In this document: positions 57,986-64,000 of the stretch, piece by piece
Position numbering within the stretch: position 1 is the first letter of the stretch
Layout of the letters: each line of letters starts with the position of its first letter
Assembly (NCBI GenBank): GCA_015680685.1
Contig: MNCI01001903.1
Span: 105,586 to 169,585, forward strand
Direction of reading: 5' to 3'
DNA length: 64,000 nt
DNA from: Gnetum montanum
Lineage: Eukaryota > Streptophyta > Gnetopsida > Gnetales > Gnetaceae
The notes under the pieces: model-generated
Database searches by the model: none
Told to the model about the DNA's origin: nothing
Seen by the model: only the letters and a program-made list of their open reading frames with translations
Position numbers and translations under genes: made by a program

Positions 57986-60736
57986 CTAAGAATCTACTAG
58001 GTGTCCACGTGGGACACCTAAGTAGAAATGCTTTGGATGAAATGCATTAAAATTTCTAGGTAACTTATGTCCTTTCACATAAGCAACCTTGTATACATTG
58101 GGGCCAATGATGTCCTTAACTTGGAATGGGCTTGACTACATAAAAGGGAACTTACCTTGAAGGTTTACTCAGTCAAATGTTCTACCTTTTCCAAAACTAG
58201 GTCTCCTATCTTAAAGACTTCACCAATGTACTTCGTGTCAAGATGTTGTTTAACAATTTGTCGATGCTTAAGATTATCAAAATCAAGACCTAATCTTAAC
58301 TCTCTTGTATCAAGTCTTTCTTTGAGATAAGTTTCAATGATAGGTTTAGGTCTTGGTGGGACATCAAATATAGCCTTTCTAGGAGAATGTTTCATGGATG
58401 TGTCATTAAAATTTAGCACACCTTCAAATGTTTTAAAAGGTAGGGTTTTACTTACATATTTATCTTCCCCTAAAGGTGGTGGATCACTTAGAAAAAATCC
58501 ATCATGTTGTTGACCAGGCAAGGTGTCTCCATAGCTTTCTTCACTTTCTCTAGAACTTTGATAGGATTGGGTGGAATCTGCATGAGAGATGGGATTTATT
58601 TTTGTAATTCCACTCACATAGTTATTTTCAACATGTGCACTATGCTCAATCTCAATAAACCCAACATAAAGATTAGCGTTTTGATCTTCCAAAGATTGAT
58701 TATGTTGATCCAAGGTTGTAACTACTTGTTTGTAGAAGGGTTCTCGAGGTATAGTCATGTACTTAGATTTTTCTTTGATAGGGATTAATAGCTCTGAGAA
58801 ATCTGACTTAAAGAAGCCTCCAAACTTGACTCCAAAATTCCTAGATAGGAGCACACCATAGGTAGGTGACATGTCAACTACCAGGATATTTGTGTAACAT
58901 GTGAACATAGGGTATTGTTTAAGTTGCACTTTCACTCCTTTTAATGACCCTACTATAGGTACGTTGGACCCATTGAGTTGAATCACATTTTTTGTTTGTG
59001 GCATCATTTGTTCTTCTAAAGTCTTACATATCTCAAGTGGCATGACACTAAAAATTGCTCCAAAATCCATCAAACAATTCTGAACATTCTTTCCTAAAAT
59101 AATCAAAATTGTAAGGAAAGGAGGTCGCTCTTTCTTGCTCATCATGGAATTGTTTACATTTTGTACTAATAATGTGTTAGGACTTTTTGTGAAGTGAAAT
59201 TTCCTTTCGGGGGTTGGGAATTTTTCTTTATTGGTTTCGGGTGTATGAAGTATCTCTTGAACTACCTCTTTCATTTTGTTAAATTGTAAAACATCATACA
59301 TTGAGATGTTAGCTTTGGTTTTCTTAAAATCTTCAACTAGATCATAAGTCGTGTGTTTATCTTTAGCTTCTTGTTGAGGTGGAATTCTTCTAAGTATAGA
59401 AGGTGGATTTGATTGTTGTGGAGTGTATGTTTGGGATGACCCAATTTGAGTATTTATGATACTTTGACTAGGAGCTCTTCTATTTGGAGGAGTGTAAGGG
59501 TCAATCCTAGTTTGTTGTTGTGGGTTGTTCATAATGTTAGTAAGTCTACAGTATCAAGCATTATGTGGGTTGGGGTTGTTTACCATAACTTGCTCCAATG
59601 AGAAAACCTCTTCATTTTTTGTTTGATGAGGTACATTAAGGACCATAATAGGAGGTTTCCCATTTTGTTGACTTTGGGTGTTATCACCAAATAATGCTAA
59701 AAATTGGGGACAAGTCTTCTTAGAATGTTGCCTAGTGTTATGGAGGTGACAATAATTGTTATTAACTGATGAACTAGGCTTTTCAGGTTGTATAAGACCC
59801 TTGTTGTTGTTTCAATTTAGTTCAACTACTTCATTGGAAATTTTTTGAAGTAAAGTTAATATCTAGGTCATTTGATCTTGAGTTTGAGTTGGGGGTTTAG
59901 TAGGATTAGATACCTTGTTTGGGTTTATGATGGACTAAATTAAGGCCTTTGATTGATCCTCATTCAAACCAATGTTAGATGGTAGGAATGGAGAAGATGT
60001 GGGACCTTGAAAATAGCTATTTGTAGATTGAGTCATTTGAAGGGGAATGGGAGTTTGGAACATAGTGTTGGTCATTGGAAAAGTTGGTAGAGATACAGGA
60101 CTATGTTGCATAGGATTGCTAACACTCATAATTCCGAATTGAGTTTGAATGTTGTTCATAAGGGTAATTTGTTCTAACTCCACAGCTTTAGCCATTGCTC
60201 CCTGTATTTCTATTATGTTAGGATTTGATTTGATGGCATAGGTAAAGAATGGGTCGATGGTAGAAAGGTAAAAGTTGAGGATGCCATCGAGTTGTGGATG
60301 CATCTCACTTGGCACATAGGCCAATTGGTGAAGGAATATTAGGTTGTAATCCATAACATTTTCCCCAGGTAGCTTTCTTAAGCTGGTGAAGTTGCTAGAT
60401 GCTATGGCAGGGCTTGTGAATTTGTCAAATTGAGTCAAAAACTTATTTTTGAACTCCTACCATGAGTTAATGAAGGAATTGGGGAGCATCAGAAACCATT
60501 GGGTTGCTTTGGTTCTAAAAGTTGTCACAAATACCCTACATGCCACATCATTTTGGATAATGTTGTAGATGCCTAGTAAGCTTTCAAAACATTGTATATG
60601 TTGGCAGACATCACTATCAGGGTTTGTGGGGTCATAGAACAAATTTATGTTCTAGAGTGATTTTGGGATGTCATGGTAGTTAGTAAAGTTAAATGGGTTA
60701 CTGACCAAGGGAGTTGGGGTTTGATTGGTTGCCATC
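57986..60736 (-). pseudogene. gag-pro: gag-pro fused to an integrase C-terminus, element F
   Basis: Starts at ATG 60736 (MATNQTPTPLVSNPFNFTNY). The gag core follows (FYDPTNPDSDVCQHIQCFES, ATQWFLMLPN, FKNKFLTQFDKF, LRKLPGENVMDYNLIFLHQL). A CxxH..H..C-type cluster is at about 59730-59770 (YCHLHNTRQHSKKTCPQF). The protease (about 59100-58800) reads NCLMDFGAIFSVMPLEICK, with DFG in place of DSG, then YGVLLSRNFG. After an acidic linker the frame passes directly to an integrase-type C-terminal domain (FKIGDLVLEKVEHLTE, then SSPFQVKDIIGPNVYKVAYV and HKLPRNFNAFHPKHFYLG) and stops at 57986. No RT, RNase H or integrase core lies between. A 455-codon open frame (58165-59532) suggests fairly recent activity. 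It must borrow enzymes from another element. Confidence 0.75.
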
Positions 60737-61440
60737 CTAGTCTGAGTTCTCCTAGGAATAAAACTTGGAAAACATGAAGCTCTTTATCTCCTTAATGTAA
60801 AGTGATGTGTAGTTGGTCGACTAGGAGCAGAGGAAAGTTCACTTATAAAACATAAATATAAAATATAATTGTAACAATAAAATTATAAAATTGCATAAAA
60901 AGAAAATATTGAAATGATATATTTTTTTGGGTAAAGAAAAACACTAAAATATCCCTTTTTAAAAAAAAGAAAAAAAAATGTATAAAATTGCAATACTTAT
61001 AAAATTAAAAAGGGAAACAATAAAATGAAAATTTTAGGAAAATAAACTTAAAATTTCATAATCAAATAAAACCACCTTACCTAACCCAAGACTAAGGTAA
61101 CGACTGCCAAAACATAGATTCGAAAATGGGATTGGAAACAAGGATTTAAAAAAACAAGGAAAAAAAATTAAAGAAAAATGGGTGACGAGACCAAAAAGTT
61201 TTCAAGAAATGAACTTTTGAGAACAAGAAATAAAGGGCTCAAAAATTATTTAAAATATTTTTCAAGACAATGGCTGAAAATAGAAATTTTAAATAAAACA
61301 AGTTTGAAATAAGAAAAATGAAATTTTCAAAAAATAAGAATAGGGACTAGAAAAGGATAGAAAATAAATATTTCAGAAAATGGGATAATAAAGGTCAGAA
61401 AAACAACAAGAAAAAATTATAAACAAAAGGTTGGGGAAAG
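60737..61440 (-). other. leader of element F
   Basis: AT- and purine-rich 0.7 kb between primer site and gag. No frame accepted. Confidence 0.4.
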
Positions 61441-61458
61441 GCCCTCCTTCTAGCACCA
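61441..61458 (-). other. primer-binding site, element F
   Basis: Minus strand TGGTGCTAGAAGGAGGGC, nine bases inside the LTR end. One base different from the D site. Confidence 0.7.
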
Positions 61459-61467
61459 AAAAGGTGT

Positions 61468-62560
61468 TGATGCATACATTTTGGTCACAGCAACATCGAG
61501 AAAGAAAACTCGTTTTAGAAGACTACTGCTTAGGGTGCCTCCCGTATGGGTATGAAAACCTGGGAATAGTCTCAGCTAGAGAGGGCTATGTGGCCTCTAG
61601 AAAATAATAAACTAGAAAGAAATATGAAATTTAAATTAAATAATTATCTTCAATACAATAGGTAATTAAAAGAATTGAATTTTCCTTGGTCTCGTTGACG
61701 CTACTAATCCGTGACTGCCAATGGTATCCACTGCTGGGTAGGAAGACCACAATTGCCACAAGAGAGGAAGAAAGAGAGAAAAAGAGAGAGAGAGACTGCC
61801 AACTACAGTCCGCATAGGGCAAAAACTGCAGTTCTCAAAGCATGTCATCATTTGCTGCCCTTTGTGCACTGCTGTAGAGAGGAAGATCATTCACCCACGT
61901 CTGCACCACTATGACAAGCTCCTACCGTTACTGAGAAAACCCACAAGGATCTAATTTTGAGCTACTAGCTCCTGCCTTGGACCTTTCTCCAAGAACAACT
62001 AGAAGCCTGTAAAGAAAAGAAAAGAAAAGAGGAAATTGTTGCTTAGTGGAGAGGAAGCTGCCCCTTTAGACTAATAGTTAGAGCCTTTTTTAGGACTCCC
62101 TCTTCTTCATCATCCAGGAGCCCCCCTCTAGACTCCATTTTATAGTTGCTACGACCATCCATAATGATGCATACATTTCATGTAACGACTACAAAAACCA
62201 CCACGACTTCTTGTGTAATAACTCCCACATTCTCCAATTAAGTGCCCACTTATGTCCATAACCGTCGTAACTATTGAAATGTCTAGGACTAATGACCATA
62301 ACCCCCATCATTAATGACCGTAATTGTCATAACTTCTAAAATGTTTGCCATTAATGATTGTAACTACCATCATTAATGACTGTAACCACCACCATTAATG
62401 ACCGTAATTGTCGTAACTTCTAAAATGCTTTCCACCAATGACTGTAACTGACATCATTAATGACCGTAACCACCATCATTAATGATCATAATTGTTGTAA
62501 CTTCTAAAATGTTTGCCGCTAATGACTGTAACCACCATCATTAATGACCACCACCTGATA
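61468..62560 (-). repeat. 5' LTR of element F
   Basis: Plus strand starts TGATGCATACATTTTGGTCA and matches 41664-42446. It carries a conserved (GA)n run at about 61763-61794 and, in the part the other copy lacks, a GTAAC-type tandem repeat. The right end is estimated from where the repeat ends. Confidence 0.72.
62265..62555. repeat. tandem repeat in the F LTR
   Basis: Short units of about 17-20 bp (TTAATGACCGTAACCACCATCA) arranged in roughly three higher-order units that also contain TTGTCGTAACTTCTAAAATG. It lies at the start of the LTR in the element's own orientation. Confidence 0.65.
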
Positions 62561-63330
62561 GTTTAAATTCCCACTACTCGCATGATTTTTATTGTGGTTA
62601 TTAAGGGAGAGAAATAGAAACATTGATAATCATGGCCCCATGTGAGCATGGGAGTGTTGACATCAACAATTCTATAGAAGGAATAGTTTATATCCAAGAG
62701 TAGGTCATAAATCATTGTTTTCCAAGTTATGTTTATAGTGGGTTCATGATGGATGGCTAAACACAACTCAAACATATGACTAATGATGTTGTAGAGCCTA
62801 TTTTACTAAAAATAGAAATAATACTAAGCTATGCTTAGTACAAGTCCAAGTGAAAGAAAAATCTTAGAGCGATAAGTATCAACTTTGTCAAACTATTTTC
62901 ATGCTCCTAAATTCATGTATCAATTGGGCAATCAAATTATAAGGGTCACAAGTTCGATTCTACTAGGAAGCATTGAGTTATAAATTTTTTAAAAATTCCA
63001 TAAAAGGAATTCTAAAACTAGTTCAATAAATCCAAGGGGTCTCAGTGAATGTAAGTGAAAAATTTTAGTTTCAATTTCATTGATCTACTACTAGGTGAAC
63101 CAAATTGATTAATTGCTAAAAAACTAAGTTAACTATGGTTAGTACTCAATATTTCAACATACCCATTGTTCTTTAATAACCCAACAAGAAATGTAAATGC
63201 AATCATCATACAAAATTATACTATTAAATTTCATTAAAATAAATTACATAGCATATAAAACTAATATAAGTCAAAGTTTTGCAATTTGAATGAATTAATC
63301 TCATTATTTATTATACAACATAATGATATC
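62561..63330. other. spacer between F and E, nothing recognised
   Basis: AT-rich. A tRNA T-arm-like AAGTTCGATTCTAC at about 62950 stands alone without the rest of a tRNA. Confidence 0.4.
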
Positions 63331-64000
63331 TGATGAGACGTGGTTCGCACAGGCCGCGATATCGCAGCTGACGTGATATCGCATCCCCCACGATATCGCA
63401 TATGCGATATCGCAGCTGATGTGATATCGCATCCCCCACGATATCGCATATGCGATATCACATCCTTCCCTACGATATCGCATATGCAATATCGCAGTCC
63501 GCCGCCATGTCTATAAATAAGAGGCGGCTCTCCCTTGTTCAGGATCCCAGCTTTAGAGTAGCGAAGCTCTGGCAGTTTGATCCCTCCAGAGTTAGAATTT
63601 TTCCCGTGTTTGCCCGCAGTGTGGTGAATGTAATTGTACGGTGTCTTTATTCGAGTGTGCCGTACTTGGACACGCACATGACCAGCAATAAAGATTGAGA
63701 TTATATCATCATTGCACTTAGTTTATTTATTTGCTATTTATTTAATGTTATTTATTTCTTTCATAGCGCGGTGTGAGTATGACTTGATTACGAGCATCCA
63801 CGGGTGTGTACGGCTAGTCAAGGAATCGGTTACTCATTGCGATTAGTCTCTCACCCTTAAACTCCTAGAAGCGGAACGAGTACGACTTGATTACGAGCAT
63901 TTAAGTGTGACTGCTTGGTAGCCCAGTGGTGTAGCTAGGGAGATCTACACTTGCTAACCCAGTGGCGTATTTGGGGTCTACGCTTGGTAATCCCAGTGGC
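63331..64000 (+). repeat. LTR E (start), related to the C LTRs, runs off the window
   Basis: Begins TGATGAGACGTGG, comparable to TGATGAATCGTG of C. Order of parts matches C: GATATC-rich repeat, CTATAAATA (TATA box 63512-63519), GAGTTAGAAT block, CAATAAAGA. The primer site would lie beyond base 64000, so the element's body is unknown. Less mutated in CpG sites than C. Confidence 0.65.
63356..63500 (+). repeat. 48-bp GATATC repeat upstream of the E TATA box
   Basis: Units start at 63356, 63404 and 63452 (GCGATATCGCAGCTGA..., CACGATATCGCATAT). Two full copies and a shortened third. Each has palindromes around GATATC. Confidence 0.75.

Larger units (their letters stand above)
41664..62560 (-). 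mobile_element. non-autonomous Ty3/gypsy element F, interrupted by D and G
   Basis: On the minus strand: 5' LTR (about 62560-61468), primer site (61458-61441), gag-pro with a residual integrase C-terminus (60736-57986), then a gap holding D and G, and the outer part of the 3' LTR (42446-41664). RT, RNase H and the integrase catalytic core are absent from the gag-pro unit. The right limit of the 5' LTR is approximate. The inner part of the 3' LTR was not found beside D and was probably deleted. Confidence 0.7.

Noticed and set aside
62938-62965. T-arm-like AAGTTCGATTCTAC suggesting a tRNA gene
   Set aside because: No acceptor stem, D-arm or anticodon arm can be placed around it.
63261-63677. 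138-codon minus-strand open frame with repeated SHMRYRGGCDIT
   Set aside because: It is the translation of the 48-bp GATATC repeat in LTR E.

Overview
This is nuclear DNA of a plant, almost certainly a seed plant with a large, repeat-dense genome. Almost every recognisable gene belongs to an LTR retrotransposon. Two Ty3/gypsy lineages are visible. One is Tat-like: it has two RNase H domains and an integrase without a chromodomain. The other is Athila-like, with a degenerate tRNA-Asp-type primer site. I saw no ordinary cellular gene, rRNA, tRNA, CRISPR array or bacterial signature. Decay is advanced: reading frames are shifted, and many stops are TAG, TAA or TGA where a relative has Gln, Arg or Trp, as expected from C-to-T change at methylated cytosines. 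The species cannot be named; a gymnosperm or large-genome angiosperm would fit.

Layout. 1-5224: 5' part of Tat-like element A (minus), cut by the window edge. 5225-12310: AT-rich spacer with three LTR copies ending TGTNACATCCC, one unrecognised coding remnant, and tandem and SINE-like repeats. 12311-41239: Athila-like element C (plus), split inside its RT gene by the 18.9-kb Tat-like element B (17001-35918, plus). B has two LTRs of about 1.86 kb and a 5-bp target duplication. 41664 to about 62560: element F (minus), a gag-pro element that lacks RT, RNase H and the integrase core. One F LTR was hit by Tat-like element D (42447 to about 57000, plus). D's gag was in turn hit by Tat-like element G (45705 to about 54200, minus), whose pol is the best preserved in the window. 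63331-64000: start of an LTR (E) related to C's LTRs.

The outstanding item is a multi-exon accessory gene that three Tat-like elements carry between protease and reverse transcriptase, in the opposite orientation to gag-pol. In B it runs 28217 to 23500 (minus). In G, exons 1-4 remain (52751-54137, plus). In D only the last exon is recognisable (56902-56994, minus). B and G share splice junctions and exon lengths (447 and 450 nt; 272 and 302 nt, the latter including a 27-bp duplication), and a TATA box precedes each. The N-terminal part resembles FCP1-like HAD phosphatases but has lost motif III acids. A long unrecognised middle region, a coiled-coil-like segment and a short acidic tail follow. 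Antisense extra ORFs are known in plant Tat elements; this exon structure and HAD-like domain are what I would follow up.

Other cross-element signals are a degenerate CTACGACGTTAAACTAGCA-type array next to pro and pol in B, D and G, a primer-site core shared by F and the Tat-like family, and a 24-bp copy of flanking target sequence inside B's 3' LTR. Coordinates of degenerate genes are approximate; all similarity statements come from reading translations by eye.
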